From NCBI GenBank assembly GCA_047639475.1, contig JBLIOD010000001.1, positions 58,958 through 122,957 on the forward strand: a stretch of 64,000 nucleotides of DNA, read 5' to 3'. The stretch is from JAAELZ01 sp047639475. Its GTDB lineage: Bacteria > Pseudomonadota > Gammaproteobacteria > Arenicellales > Poriferihabitantaceae. The notes under the pieces were generated by a model. That model was not told the origin of the DNA. It was given only the letters and a program-made list of their open reading frames with translations, and searched no databases. This document shows, in pieces, positions 9,297 through 17,637 of this stretch (position 1 is the first letter of the stretch; the number at the start of each line of letters is the position of its first letter). The translations under genes were made by a program, and so were the position numbers.

Positions 9297-10484
9297 TTAA
9301 TTAACTAGTTCAATCGCCATGGCGGTGGCTTCACCGCCGCCTATGCATAAGGCGGCGATACCTTTGCTCTCGCCTTTGGTTTTAAGCGCGTTGATCAAGG
9401 TAACCAAAATTCGCGCGCCTGATGCACCAATTGGGTGGCCCATCGCACATGCACCGCCGTGAATATTGACCTTGCTGACATCTAAGCTTAGCTCTTCAAT
9501 GGCGGCCATGGTAACCACCGCAAAGGCCTCGTTAATTTCGAATAGGTCGACGTCTGATGCCTGCCAGTTTAACGTCTGGAGCAATTTTTTCATCGCGCCA
9601 ACGGGCGCAGTGGTAAACCATTGCGGTTCGTGAGAATGGCTGGCATGGCCTAAAATTCTGGCTTGCGGCGTTAGGCCCAAGGCTTTGGCTTTTGATTCTC
9701 GCATCATCAGCAAGGCCGCTGCGCCATCAGAAATAGAGCTGGCATTGGCTGCAGTCACGGTGCCATCTTGTCGAAAGGCAGGGCGTAATTGCGGAATTTT
9801 ATCGATACGGGCGTTTAAAGGTGATTCATCTTGTGACACCACCGTTTCTCCCTTACGAGTGGCGATGGCGACAGGGATAATCTCTTCATCAAAATAGCCT
9901 GCCTCGCTGGCAGCGATAGCGCGATTTAACGATCTAATGGCAAAACTATCTTGCTGCTCACGGGTAAAGGTGTATTTGTCAGCACAGCTTTCAGCGAACA
10001 CGCCCATCAATTTGCCTTTGTCGTAAGCGTCTTCAAGGCCATCAAAAAACATGTGATCGATCACTTCACCATGGCCCATACGTAACCCATCACGTACTTT
10101 AGGCAATAAATACGGCGCATTGCTCATGCTCTCCATGCCACCTGCTATCATTACGTGATTGCTGTTTGCTACCAAAGAATCATGCGCTAACATCGCAGCT
10201 TTCATGCCCGAGCCGCACATCTTATTGATGGTTGAACACGTAGTGCTAAGCGGTAAATAGGCGCCCAAGGCGGCTTGCCGAGCTGGGGCTTGTCCTTGAC
10301 CCGCAGACAATACATTGCCCATGATGACTTCTCCGACCAAATCAGTGTCAATGCCGCTGCGGTCAACGCTGGCTTTTATTGCTGCGGCGCCTAACTCACT
10401 AGCGCTAAGTGGGGCAAGGACGCCTTGCAAGCTACCCATCGCGGTGCGTGCGCTTGAAACTATTACTATCGGGTCGTTTATCAT
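9297..10484 (-). CDS. Acetyl-CoA C-acetyltransferase (thiolase)
   Basis: 395 residues, standard thiolase II length. The nucleophilic Cys is in NKMCGSGMKA (C90), the His motif in GHPIGASGARI, and the second active-site Cys in LCIGGGEA near the C-terminus. It condenses two acetyl-CoA to acetoacetyl-CoA, or the reverse. It forms a two-gene unit with the MaoC hydratase (10 nt apart). The biosynthetic (PhaA) and degradative (AtoB) subtypes cannot be separated by eye. Confidence 0.94.
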   Translation of the reverse strand: MINDPIVIVSSARTAMGSLQGVLAPLSASELGAAAIKASVDRSGIDTDLVGEVIMGNVLSAGQGQAPARQAALGAYLPLSTTCSTINKMCGSGMKAAMLAHDSLVANSNHVMIAGGMESMSNAPYLLPKVRDGLRMGHGEVIDHMFFDGLEDAYDKGKLMGVFAESCADKYTFTREQQDSFAIRSLNRAIAASEAGYFDEEIIPVAIATRKGETVVSQDESPLNARIDKIPQLRPAFRQDGTVTAANASSISDGAAALLMMRESKAKALGLTPQARILGHASHSHEPQWFTTAPVGAMKKLLQTLNWQASDVDLFEINEAFAVVTMAAIEELSLDVSKVNIHGGACAMGHPIGASGARILVTLINALKTKGESKGIAALCIGGGEATAMAIELVN

Positions 10485-10575
10485 TTTAATCTGACAAAGA
10501 AGAATTGGTTAAAATTAGCGCTTAATATTAACGGTTTTATCAGTTACTTGGACAGCTCAATTTATAGCGATTATT

Positions 10576-11196
10576 ATGCCTAGGGAGTTATGTGAACTGT
10601 GTGACTATCCGTGTTCAACCTGTTTGTGTGCGCACGTTAGGCCGGTTAACAATCAAGTGTATATTCACATTTTGCAACATCCTAAAGAAGTTAAATTAGC
10701 AAAAAACACGGCTAGGCTACTTAACTTATGTATGTCAAAAGTCGCAATTCATGTAGGAGAAGAATCCTCAGATTTCGTCCGATTGAGAGAAAACTTAGTA
10801 GGGTTTGAAGCTGGACGTACTTGTGTAGTATACCCAAGTGAAGAAAGTAAGCCCATTGACGAGGCGCTGAGAGACGCGAAAGAACCGCACATAGAACAAC
10901 TCATTTTCATTGATGCCACATGGCGTAAGGCATATAAAATGTGGCAATCGAACTCTTGGTTACGGAGCTTTCCAAGTGTTAACTTAAACAGTGATACGCT
11001 GGCTTTGGAGTCTCATTACAAAATCAGGAAAACCAAGAAACGCCAAGTGTATTCAACGCTAGAATCAGTGGTAGCCACTCTAAACGTATTGGAGCCGAGC
11101 TGCCAGACCGAGCCTTTAATGGCTTTGTTCGAAATCATGCAGGATCAGTTTACGCTTTCGGTAAACAAAGAAGCAGCTAAGCGAATTGACAATTGA
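10576..11196 (+). CDS. tapT: DTW-domain tRNA-uridine aminocarboxypropyltransferase (TapT/YfiP-like)
   Basis: 206 residues. The N-terminal Cys cluster CELCDYPCSTCLC (C6, C9, C16 and C18 in metal-type spacing) and the DTW-type motif DATWRKAYKMW at 113-123 define the DTW domain. Members install acp3U at tRNA position 47 using S-adenosylmethionine. It is transcribed divergently from the thiolase gene with 91 nt between them. The family is secure; the exact modified site is assumed from E. coli TapT. Confidence 0.88.
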   Translation: MPRELCELCDYPCSTCLCAHVRPVNNQVYIHILQHPKEVKLAKNTARLLNLCMSKVAIHVGEESSDFVRLRENLVGFEAGRTCVVYPSEESKPIDEALRDAKEPHIEQLIFIDATWRKAYKMWQSNSWLRSFPSVNLNSDTLALESHYKIRKTKKRQVYSTLESVVATLNVLEPSCQTEPLMALFEIMQDQFTLSVNKEAAKRIDN

Positions 11197-11352
11197 CAAT
11201 GCAGGCTTTGAGCGAGTCGCTATGATCGCTTGTTCTATAATACTTAAAGATTGCTGCTGTTGCACCCATTGGGTGATGGAGTGATTTGTCTCAAACCATT
11301 ATACAGCCAAGGCTTTTAGCTTTTTATCAATCTCTATCTGGGGATCAGGGGA

Positions 11353-11770
11353 GTTAAATCAAACTTACAGCTAAACCCTGATAGTGAAGCCTCGAGCAAG
11401 CTAACCGATATAGTCGCCAACGTGTTAACTTCAAATCGGGCATTTCGCGACGTAACTTTCCCCAAAGCAATAAATACGCCGTTATTCTCTCGCTATTTGC
11501 CTAGAATGGAGTATGGCTTCCATGTTGATGCGGCGGTAATGAATCAACCACATTCACTGTGTACTGATCTTTTCGCCACCCTCTTTTGAATGAACCGGAA
11601 GAATACGAAGGCGGTGAAATTATAGTCCAAACGCCGTTTGGAGAACATCAAGCAAAATTGAAAGCTGGCGATGCGATTGTCTATATTACTGAGTATGTGC
11701 ATCGGGTCGCGGCGGTGGCGGTGCATCAGGGTTGCTTCGCGGCAACACGTTACTTGTCGGTGCCAACGGT
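11353..11770 (+). pseudogene. Decayed PiuC-type PKHD 2OG-Fe(II) oxygenase
   Basis: Conceptual translation from 11353 gives VKSNLQLNPDSEASSKL, then FPKAINTPLFSRYLPRMEYG and FHVDAAV. This is the PiuC/YbiX order, with the Fe ligand motif HVD intact. The frame hits TGA at 11587-11589. Moving one frame at the T-run 11584-11587 restores LNEPEEYEGGEIIVQTPFGEH and YVHRVA (the distal His), matching the rest of the family. The N-terminal ~40 residues are absent, and the C-terminus dissolves into a glycine-rich reading frame. It is a truncated, frameshifted relic; one missing T would repair the central frameshift. Confidence 0.82.
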
Positions 11771-11898
11771 GGTTCTGGCGCGGTGGCGATGTGAGCAACG
11801 CTGATGGTGGATCGGTCGGCTGTGTAGAAGGCGGCAACGAAGGTTCGGCAAATTCAGCGCCAGCTGGTAGGGGCTCTGTAACGATTCTCTTTAGTTAA
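11705..11898 (+). pseudogene. Glycine-rich C-terminal fragment, frameshifted
   Basis: Directly after the oxygenase relic, one frame reads GGGGASGLLRGNTLLVGANG and ends at a TGA near 11790. The adjacent frame continues with GGDVSNADGGSVGC and ends GRGSVTILFS before a stop at 11896-11898. Glycine-rich repeats closing with a short beta strand resemble the C-termini of phage tail or cell-surface glycine-rich proteins. The two halves need a one-base shift near 11783 to join. The oxygenase and this fragment meet at a GGTCGCGGCGGTGG stretch, which could be the recombination joint. Assignment is by composition only. Confidence 0.45.
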
Positions 11899-11922
11899 AC
11901 TGATAGTTGTGAAGTCTTTACT

Positions 11923-12438
11923 ATGTTAGTCGCAGTACTGGATGATGTGTTTGATGAGTCACTGCGACAAGCGATGTGGAATGAATGTATGCAAGCTCAA
12001 TGTCAGTTTGGACACAGTTCGGTCAGTGATTAGAACGTACAGTCATTCTGGGAAATGGAGTTGGATAATAGCGAAGTGTGCACACAGCTTTGGCATGCCG
12101 CGCAGCCTCAATGCGAAGAAGTAATTAAACGCCCGTTTAAGGTGATTAGACAGTATGCCAATGGCCATACTTATGGTTTAGGCGGGCAATCTCACCATGA
12201 TGATGAACGCAGTGATTGTTATACTTTAGTGTATTACGCCAATCTAGAGTGGCAGCAAATATGGCAAGGTGAAACACTTTACTATAACGAAAAAAATGAA
12301 ATTCAGGCGGCGGTGCAACCCGCACCCAATCGCGCCGTGTTGTTTGATGCCCGTTTCCCTCACGTAGGGCGAGCGGCCAGTCGATATTTCGGCGGATTGC
12401 GGGTGACGGTGGCTTACAAATTGATTGCTAGCGATTGA
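11923..12438 (+). pseudogene. 2OG-Fe(II) oxygenase interrupted by one amber codon
   Basis: From the ATG at 11923 the frame reads MLVAVLDDVFDESLRQ and onward to a single TAG at 12031-12033. It then continues without further interruption to the stop at 12438, about 171 residues in all. The downstream part holds HHDD (iron ligands), FDARFPHVGRA (distal His) and RVTVAYK (2OG-binding Arg), the prolyl-4-hydroxylase-like pattern. An internal ATG at 12055 could still give a 127-residue product with all catalytic residues. Either a nonsense mutation or a base error explains the stop. Confidence 0.7.
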
Positions 12439-12565
12439 AATTTGATCTAATGCTCTTCTAGACTGAATTATTTGCCGCTGAGTCGAACTTAACTATTCAG
12501 TGCAAAATCTCTAGGCCAAACTTATAATCGCAGGCCATGTTTAACCTTCTCCTTACTTGATCTGA

Positions 12566-13600
12566 ATGAAGTCTGATGCCTTTTTAGGTTCTGCTAATAC
12601 ACTTGCTATACCTGCCTCGGCTAAATGGCTCGTAGAGGCTGCTTGCGTAGAAGACATAAGGGTAGCCAATCGATTTGCGCAGGAAAACAAAATGCGGGCG
12701 CTACCGCTAGGAGAAGGCAGTAATATCGTATTTTCGGGTGACTATTTAGGGGTAGTGATTCATAACACGCTGCTGGGGCGGTCAGTCATTGAAGAAGATG
12801 AGAGCAGCGTACTCATTGAAGTTGCGGGCGGCGAAAATTGGCATCAGTTGGTAACAACTTGTTTGCAACAAGGATGGTACGGTCTTGAAAATCTCGCGCT
12901 GATCCCTGGTACCGTAGGCGCTGCACCGATACAGAATATAGGGGCGTATGGCGTTGAATTAGCGGATGTATTTGATTCGCTGAATTACTTGGCGATTAAT
13001 GACCCTGCACAAGCTACGGACCTCGTTCGACTAGATAAACAACAATGTGAGTTTGGCTATAGAGACAGCGTTTTTAAACATCGACTGCGTGACAATGCTT
13101 GCGTCACGTCTGTTCGACTTCGATTAAGCAAACAACCAGTACCCAATGCAAGCTACCCTGCATTAACGCAGTGGCTAAAAGAACATGAACTGCAGGCGGT
13201 GCCCAAAACATTGTATCAAGCTGTTTGCAGTTTGCGGCGCAGTAAATTACCTGATCCGAAGCGCATACCAAACGCAGGTAGCTTTTTTAAAAACCCGGTT
13301 ATTTCATTGGCCGCTTGTGACGCCATTCAAAAAGGCTTTGCTGATATACCGTGCTATGACGCAGGAGAAGGGCATAAAAAACTTGCTGCAGGTTGGATGA
13401 TAGAAAAGGCCGGATGGAGAGGGCGAGATTGCGACTCCACCGGAATGCATCGCGATCAAGCTTTGGTATTGGTTAACCCAGCAAAGGCAAAGGGCGAGCA
13501 GGTGTTGAGAGTCGCCAATGCAGTGGCTGACTCAGTGCATGCCATGTTTAATATTCGACTTGAAATTGAACCTAGAATTTACCCTAGAGTTAATCCCTAG
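12566..13600 (+). CDS. murB: UDP-N-acetylenolpyruvoylglucosamine reductase MurB
   Basis: 344 residues, type I MurB. FAD-binding segments are LPLGEGSNIVFSG and GTVGAAPIQNIGAYGVEL. The Tyr-Arg segment FGYRDSVFK and the catalytic Ser in PNAGSFFKNP are present. The enzyme reduces enolpyruvyl-UDP-GlcNAc to UDP-MurNAc with NADPH in the cytoplasm. It ends in TAG and is followed 15 nt later by the alkB-like gene, suggesting murB-alkB-greB cotranscription. Confidence 0.96.
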   Translation: MKSDAFLGSANTLAIPASAKWLVEAACVEDIRVANRFAQENKMRALPLGEGSNIVFSGDYLGVVIHNTLLGRSVIEEDESSVLIEVAGGENWHQLVTTCLQQGWYGLENLALIPGTVGAAPIQNIGAYGVELADVFDSLNYLAINDPAQATDLVRLDKQQCEFGYRDSVFKHRLRDNACVTSVRLRLSKQPVPNASYPALTQWLKEHELQAVPKTLYQAVCSLRRSKLPDPKRIPNAGSFFKNPVISLAACDAIQKGFADIPCYDAGEGHKKLAAGWMIEKAGWRGRDCDSTGMHRDQALVLVNPAKAKGEQVLRVANAVADSVHAMFNIRLEIEPRIYPRVNP

Positions 13601-13615
13601 GTAAGACATAAACCG

Positions 13616-14227
13616 TTGCGCCAAATAAATCTCTTTGATGCTCCTACGCAAATTCGCGAATCGGGGCTGCATGCTGACTATTGTGAACAGTTTTTAACTA
13701 ATGAAATCGCGCACGCTGCGTATCACCAGATAATGGAGACCACAGAATGGACGCAACCAACATTGAAGGTATATGGTAAGTGGCATTTAAGCCCCAGGTT
13801 GCTGCAGTTTTTTGGTGATCCGCATTTGCGTAAAAGCTACTCTGGACAAGCGCATGTGCCCGCACCCTGGACGCCGTTATTATTAGATTTGAAATACCAA
13901 GTGGAAGCGCAATCAGACGCTGAATTTAACTGTGTTTTGGTTAACTATTATAGAGATGGTCAGGACTCGGTGGGTTGGCACGCGGATGATGAAACCCAGC
14001 TGGGCGACAACCCTGTTATCGCATCGTTAACCTTGGGTGGGCAAAGACCATTCGATTTACGCCACCAGAACGATAAGCAACTTAAGTCTATTCGAATAAT
14101 CTTGTCTCATGGTTCCTTGTTAGTTATGCGGCCGCCAACACAACAGTATTGGCATCATCAAGTCCCGAAAACAACGCGATATAATGAACCTCGATTGAAC
14201 CTCACGTTTCGGCGCATTGTACGATGA
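13616..14227 (+). CDS. AlkB-like 2OG-Fe(II) DNA/RNA demethylase
   Basis: 203 residues from a TTG start; there is no ATG before the conserved INLFDAP segment. It resembles AlkB homologues of the ALKBH2 type: VLVNYYRDGQDSVGWHADDE supplies His and Asp ligands, the distal His lies in QQYWHHQVPK, and RLNLTFRR carries the 2OG-binding Arg. Such enzymes oxidatively remove methyl groups from 1-methyladenine and 3-methylcytosine. The stop overlaps the greB start (ATGA at 14224-14227), so translation is coupled. Confidence 0.92.
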   Translation: MRQINLFDAPTQIRESGLHADYCEQFLTNEIAHAAYHQIMETTEWTQPTLKVYGKWHLSPRLLQFFGDPHLRKSYSGQAHVPAPWTPLLLDLKYQVEAQSDAEFNCVLVNYYRDGQDSVGWHADDETQLGDNPVIASLTLGGQRPFDLRHQNDKQLKSIRIILSHGSLLVMRPPTQQYWHHQVPKTTRYNEPRLNLTFRRIVR

Positions 14228-14733
14228 GTCACCGCTATCGCCCACCGCAACCCAAATCCTCACCTTACATTACCCCTGAGGGTTTGTTTACTTTGCAAAA
14301 AGAATCGGTGGCGCTATGGAAAAAGCGCGTTGAAGTGACTGTAGCAGTTACTGCCGCAGCGGCAGAAGGAGACAGGTCGGAGAATGCTGAATATATCTAT
14401 CGAAAAAAGCAACTGCGGGAGATTGATCGGCGCATACGGTATTTGCAAAAACGCCTGCCGGATCTTAAATCAGTCGATAGAGTAGCAGACGAACACACCG
14501 TGTATTTCGGCGCATGGGTTTCTTTAGAACGAGAGAATGAAAGTGTGGTTAGGTATCGAATTGTAGGCGCAGATGAAATAGACAGCGATTCGAGTAAGGG
14601 CTATATCAGCGTAGATTCTCCACTGGCCAGAGCGATGCTTAAAAAGCAGGTGAACGATGAAGTCGTTATCATTATAGAAGGGCAAAAGCGCGAGTATTGT
14701 ATTATTGATATTGCTTATTCTCTCGATGGGTAA
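14224..14733 (+). CDS. greB: Transcription elongation factor GreB
   Basis: 169 residues. The N-terminal coiled-coil carries the acidic tip (EGDRSENAEYIYRKKQLREI), which reaches into the RNA polymerase secondary channel to stimulate cleavage of backtracked transcripts. The C-terminal FKBP-like domain follows (GADEIDSDSSKGYISVDSPL). The extended basic N-terminus (MSHRYRPPQPKSSPYITPEG) favours GreB over GreA. It is coupled by an ATGA overlap to the alkB-like gene. Confidence 0.93.
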   Translation: MSHRYRPPQPKSSPYITPEGLFTLQKESVALWKKRVEVTVAVTAAAAEGDRSENAEYIYRKKQLREIDRRIRYLQKRLPDLKSVDRVADEHTVYFGAWVSLERENESVVRYRIVGADEIDSDSSKGYISVDSPLARAMLKKQVNDEVVIIIEGQKREYCIIDIAYSLDG

Positions 14734-14823
14734 AAGTAGAATGATTTACCATTACGCTTTCGACTAAACTTGTGCCCAGTTTTATCTTTTCTTTTCCTTT
14801 AATGCAATTAAATCAAACTTCAG

Positions 14824-15315
14824 ATGACTGAGAACTTGCTAACCGTTGGCTGGCTAGAACTGATTGCACTACCGCAGCTGCAAGTTCCCGCGATGAAAGT
14901 TAAAGTGGATACCGGGGCCAGAACGTCTGCTTTGCACGCAACCAATATCGAACGCTTTGAGCGTCAAGGTGAAGAGTATGCGCGCTTTTTAGTGCACCCT
15001 ATTCGCCGCTACCAAAAGCATGCGGTGGTTGCTGAGGCACCCGTTATTGGTGAAATCGAAGTTAAAAACTCAGGTGGCTATGTTGAAAAAAGGCCGGTGG
15101 TCGTTACCGAATTAACGATAGGTGAAGAGACTTGGCCGATACAAATTACGCTGACTAATCGAGAAAATATGCGATTTAAAATGTTGTTAGGGCGTGAAGC
15201 AATGCGTGAGAAGTTAGTCGTAAATCCCAGCGTTGAATACCTACATGGTAAACGCAGTCATAAATCCATGATGTCTATCTACGGATGTCCCTACATACCT
15301 CGTACCGAGAGTTAG
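14824..15315 (+). CDS. rimB: RimB-like retropepsin-type protease (formerly ATP-dependent zinc protease family)
   Basis: 163 residues of the PF05618 family. The retropepsin-like motif VDTGARTSALHA lies at 28-39, with DTGA at 29-32, and the second conserved region is FKMLLGREAM. In Pseudomonas the equivalent protein RimB acts with RimK to control glutamate tails on ribosomal protein S6. Here rimK begins 3 nt after its stop, which strongly supports the same pairing. The protease function is by family and context, not shown here. Confidence 0.88.
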   Translation: MTENLLTVGWLELIALPQLQVPAMKVKVDTGARTSALHATNIERFERQGEEYARFLVHPIRRYQKHAVVAEAPVIGEIEVKNSGGYVEKRPVVVTELTIGEETWPIQITLTNRENMRFKMLLGREAMREKLVVNPSVEYLHGKRSHKSMMSIYGCPYIPRTES

Positions 15316-15318
15316 AAA

Positions 15319-16224
15319 ATGAAAATTGCCATTTTGTCGCAAAACAGAAAGCTCTACTCAACCAGTCGTTTGATCGAAGAGGCTGAACGCAGAGGGCACA
15401 CTACCCAAGTGATTGACGTGCTGCGGGTGTATATGAACATCGCAGCGCATAACCCCACTATTCACTATAAGGGGCAACCGTTGGAAGGTTTCGATGCGGT
15501 GATTCCTAGAATCGGCGCTTCAGTCACGTTTTATGGCGCGACGGTGTTGCGTCAATTCGAGATCATGGGCATAACACCCCTAAATGAATCGGTTGCCATA
15601 ACACGCTCACGCGATAAGCTACGCTCATTACAGTTACTATCGCGAAGAGGGATTGGTTTGCCACTAACTGGATTTGCAAGTCGTCCAGACGATATTAAAG
15701 ATGTAATCAAGATGGTCGGCGGCGCGCCTTTAGTGGTCAAGTTACTAGAAGGGACGCAAGGCATTGGAGTGGTGCTAGCGGAAACGCAGAAGGCTGCTGA
15801 AAGTGTGATAGAGGGCTTTATGGGTGTGAAGGCGCATATTATGGTGCAGGAGTATATTAAAGAAGCCAAAGGCGCTGATATTCGTTGTTTGGTGGTAGGG
15901 GGCAAAGTGGTCGCCGCTATGAAGCGGCAAGCAGCGGAAGGGGAGTTTCGCTCAAACTTACACCGAGGAGGTTCATCGAGCCTAATAAAAATTACCCCTG
16001 AAGAGCGTTCTACCGCAGTACGTGCAGCGAAGATAATGGGCTTGAATGTCTCCGGCGTCGACTTACTTCGTTCTAACCATGGTCCGGTAGTGATGGAAGT
16101 GAATTCCAGCCCCGGCTTGCAAGGCATTGAACAAGCGACAGGTAAAAATATCGCCGGCTTGATTATCGATCAACTAGAGAAGAATGCCCAGGCTGGACGA
16201 ACCGCGACCAAAGGAAAAGGTTAG
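15319..16224 (+). CDS. rimK: Ribosomal protein S6--L-glutamate ligase RimK
   Basis: 301 residues, ATP-grasp fold. Segments seen: MKIAILSQNRKLYSTSRL, the ATP-binding PLVVKLLEGTQGIGVVLAE, IMVQEYIKEAKGADIRCLVVG and metal-binding VMEVNSSPGLQGIE. It adds glutamates to the C-terminus of S6. Co-transcribed with the rimB-like gene (3-nt gap). The stop is TAG. An antisense open frame of 191 codons over it is a shadow. Confidence 0.96.
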   Translation: MKIAILSQNRKLYSTSRLIEEAERRGHTTQVIDVLRVYMNIAAHNPTIHYKGQPLEGFDAVIPRIGASVTFYGATVLRQFEIMGITPLNESVAITRSRDKLRSLQLLSRRGIGLPLTGFASRPDDIKDVIKMVGGAPLVVKLLEGTQGIGVVLAETQKAAESVIEGFMGVKAHIMVQEYIKEAKGADIRCLVVGGKVVAAMKRQAAEGEFRSNLHRGGSSSLIKITPEERSTAVRAAKIMGLNVSGVDLLRSNHGPVVMEVNSSPGLQGIEQATGKNIAGLIIDQLEKNAQAGRTATKGKG

Positions 16225-16350
16225 CTCGTGTGGTTGAGTTTGCGGTTATCGCTATACGAAATAACGTCAAGTCAGATTTCATACTGATTGATATGCTGTG
16301 GCGTCTACGGGGGGATTGGTGTCGCCGTTCTTGACGCTTCGTTAAAATAA

Positions 16351-16384
16351 ACAATACCGATTCACACAGCGGAATCGGTATTGT
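16351..16384 (-). terminator. Hairpin terminator (best on minus strand)
   Basis: A perfect 13-bp stem (ACAATACCGATTC with its complement, 8-nt loop). On the minus strand the stem is followed by TTTATTTTAAC, a U-rich tail. It fits as a terminator for the minus-strand hydrolase and may also stop rimK transcription on the other strand. Confidence 0.65.
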
Positions 16385-16406
16385 AGAACAAAGAGGGCAG
16401 ATTAAA

Positions 16407-16633
16407 GAGATTAAAGGGGACGGTACCCGAATGGAGATTAAAGGGGACGGTACCCTTTAATAAATCTGTTCCCTATTGTTCTAATGTCATTTATTCTGTA
16501 ACCAACTTTCTATTTCAACATAAGCTAAAAGGCGAGTTTTTTCTTCATTCAAAAGTTCGTGGTATGAATTTGAATATTCAACTAGTTTTGAATTTTTTGA
16601 GTTTAGCGATCTAGATTAAAGGGGACGGTACCC
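16407..16633. repeat. Three copies of a REP-like GATTAAAGGGGACGGTACCC motif
   Basis: Near-identical 20-22 nt copies at 16407-16428, 16434-16455 and 16613-16633. The first two are 27 nt apart; the third was created by the 178-bp tandem duplication. The motif contains the palindrome GGTACC. Similar short sequences are commonly found beside RAYT (REP-associated tyrosine transposase) genes in gammaproteobacteria, and a RAYT fragment lies 1.1 kb away. Confidence 0.7.
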
Positions 16634-16790
16634 TTTAATAAATCTGTTCCCTATTGTTCTAATGTCATTTATTCTGTAACCAACTTTCTATTTCAACATA
16701 AGCCAAAAGGCGAGTTTTTTCTTCATTCAAAAGTTCGTGGTATGAATTTGAATATTCAACTAGTTTTGAATTTTTTGAGTTTAGCGATCT
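16435..16790. repeat. Exact tandem duplication, two 178-bp units
   Basis: Unit 1 spans 16435-16612 and unit 2 16613-16790. They appear to differ at a single base (AAGCTAAAAG versus AAGCCAAAAG). Each unit includes one REP-like motif, a short intergenic stretch and the last ~40 codons of the alpha/beta-hydrolase gene in antisense. Unit 1 is therefore a non-functional copy of the gene's 3' end. The near identity implies a recent event. Confidence 0.93.
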
Positions 16791-17480
16791 AAATAATGAT
16801 TTTGAAACCTCATGATTGACAATAATATCTGAGCCAGGAATAAGCATTAGCAATGGGTTACTAATTTTAGAAAAATTATTTTTGATGTTTTTAAATTCAG
16901 CTAAAAAAGAAGTGAAGAATTTAGCAGATACTCTATCGTGAACCAAAGGGTCATTTTTATAAGTCTCTACAACCTCTTTGGAACTACAGATCCATTCAGC
17001 ATCAATTTCATTCCACAATGTTAACTTAGGGAAAATGTTGGCTAATAATTTCCCCATGCCTGCTTTGATAGCATTCGGCTGAATTTTTTTTTCAAAGCCT
17101 GGCGCGCTAATCACGGTTTTGGTGATGATGGAAGGGTATCGCAATAAAAATCCTGAAGCAATCACTCCACCTAAACTATGCCCTAAAAGATAATTGATTG
17201 AATCTGTTTGAGAGGTCATTTCAATCACTTTTTTTAGATCATCAGAATAAACCGAAAAACTATTAATATGACCGCGTGTTCCACTCGATTTTCCATGGCC
17301 GCGATGATCATGTGCGTAAACATTGAAGCCGAGTTGATTGAAATGTAACGCAAAATCTTCGTATCGACCGCCATGTTCACCTAAACCATGAGCAACATAA
17401 ATATTCGCTGTTGAGTCTAAGACTTCCCATTTTCTAAGATTAATAAAATGGTTATCGATATTAATAGTTTGTTCTTTCAT
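16665..17480 (-). CDS. Alpha/beta-hydrolase (monoacylglycerol lipase-like)
   Basis: 271 residues. Lipase-type signature: oxyanion region HGLGEHGGRY at 31-40, nucleophile in GHSLGG (Ser102), acid in PGSDIIV and catalytic His in SYHELLNEE. Most like cytoplasmic monoacylglycerol lipases or lysophospholipases (serine aminopeptidase S33 group). The gene is visibly more AT-rich and Lys/Asn/Ile-rich than its neighbours, suggesting acquisition from elsewhere. Its 3' end is duplicated in tandem and it is flanked by REP-like and RAYT remnants. Confidence 0.88.
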   Translation of the reverse strand: MKEQTINIDNHFINLRKWEVLDSTANIYVAHGLGEHGGRYEDFALHFNQLGFNVYAHDHRGHGKSSGTRGHINSFSVYSDDLKKVIEMTSQTDSINYLLGHSLGGVIASGFLLRYPSIITKTVISAPGFEKKIQPNAIKAGMGKLLANIFPKLTLWNEIDAEWICSSKEVVETYKNDPLVHDRVSAKFFTSFLAEFKNIKNNFSKISNPLLMLIPGSDIIVNHEVSKSLFRSLNSKNSKLVEYSNSYHELLNEEKTRLLAYVEIESWLQNK

Positions 17481-17529
17481 AATTTCAAATCGCGAATACG
17501 CATGTCAAAAAATGGGGTCAGGTCTGAAT

Positions 17530-17635
17530 GGCACTAAGTTAAGGCGGTTTAGCACAATCAATTCAGTCGTTTACGCCTGTATTTACACCACTTCAACTAA
17601 GCTAGGTTCATGCCAAAGAAGCTTAACTTAGTGCC
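17530..17635. repeat. Inverted repeat (14-bp arms) beside RAYT relic
   Basis: GGCACTAAGTTAAG at 17530-17543 and its exact reverse complement at 17622-17635 enclose 78 nt. A GGGGTCAGGTCTGAAT stretch, another sequence often linked to RAYT elements, immediately precedes the left arm. The right arm ends 2 nt before the RAYT fragment. I read this as a pair of inverted REP-like elements, not a terminator, because the loop is long. Confidence 0.65.
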
Positions 17636-17637
17636 AG

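Noticed and set aside
15552..16127. 191-codon open frame antisense to rimK
   Set aside because: It follows the codon phase of rimK on the other strand and has Ser/Pro/Thr-rich sequence with no family pattern. rimK coding is beyond doubt.
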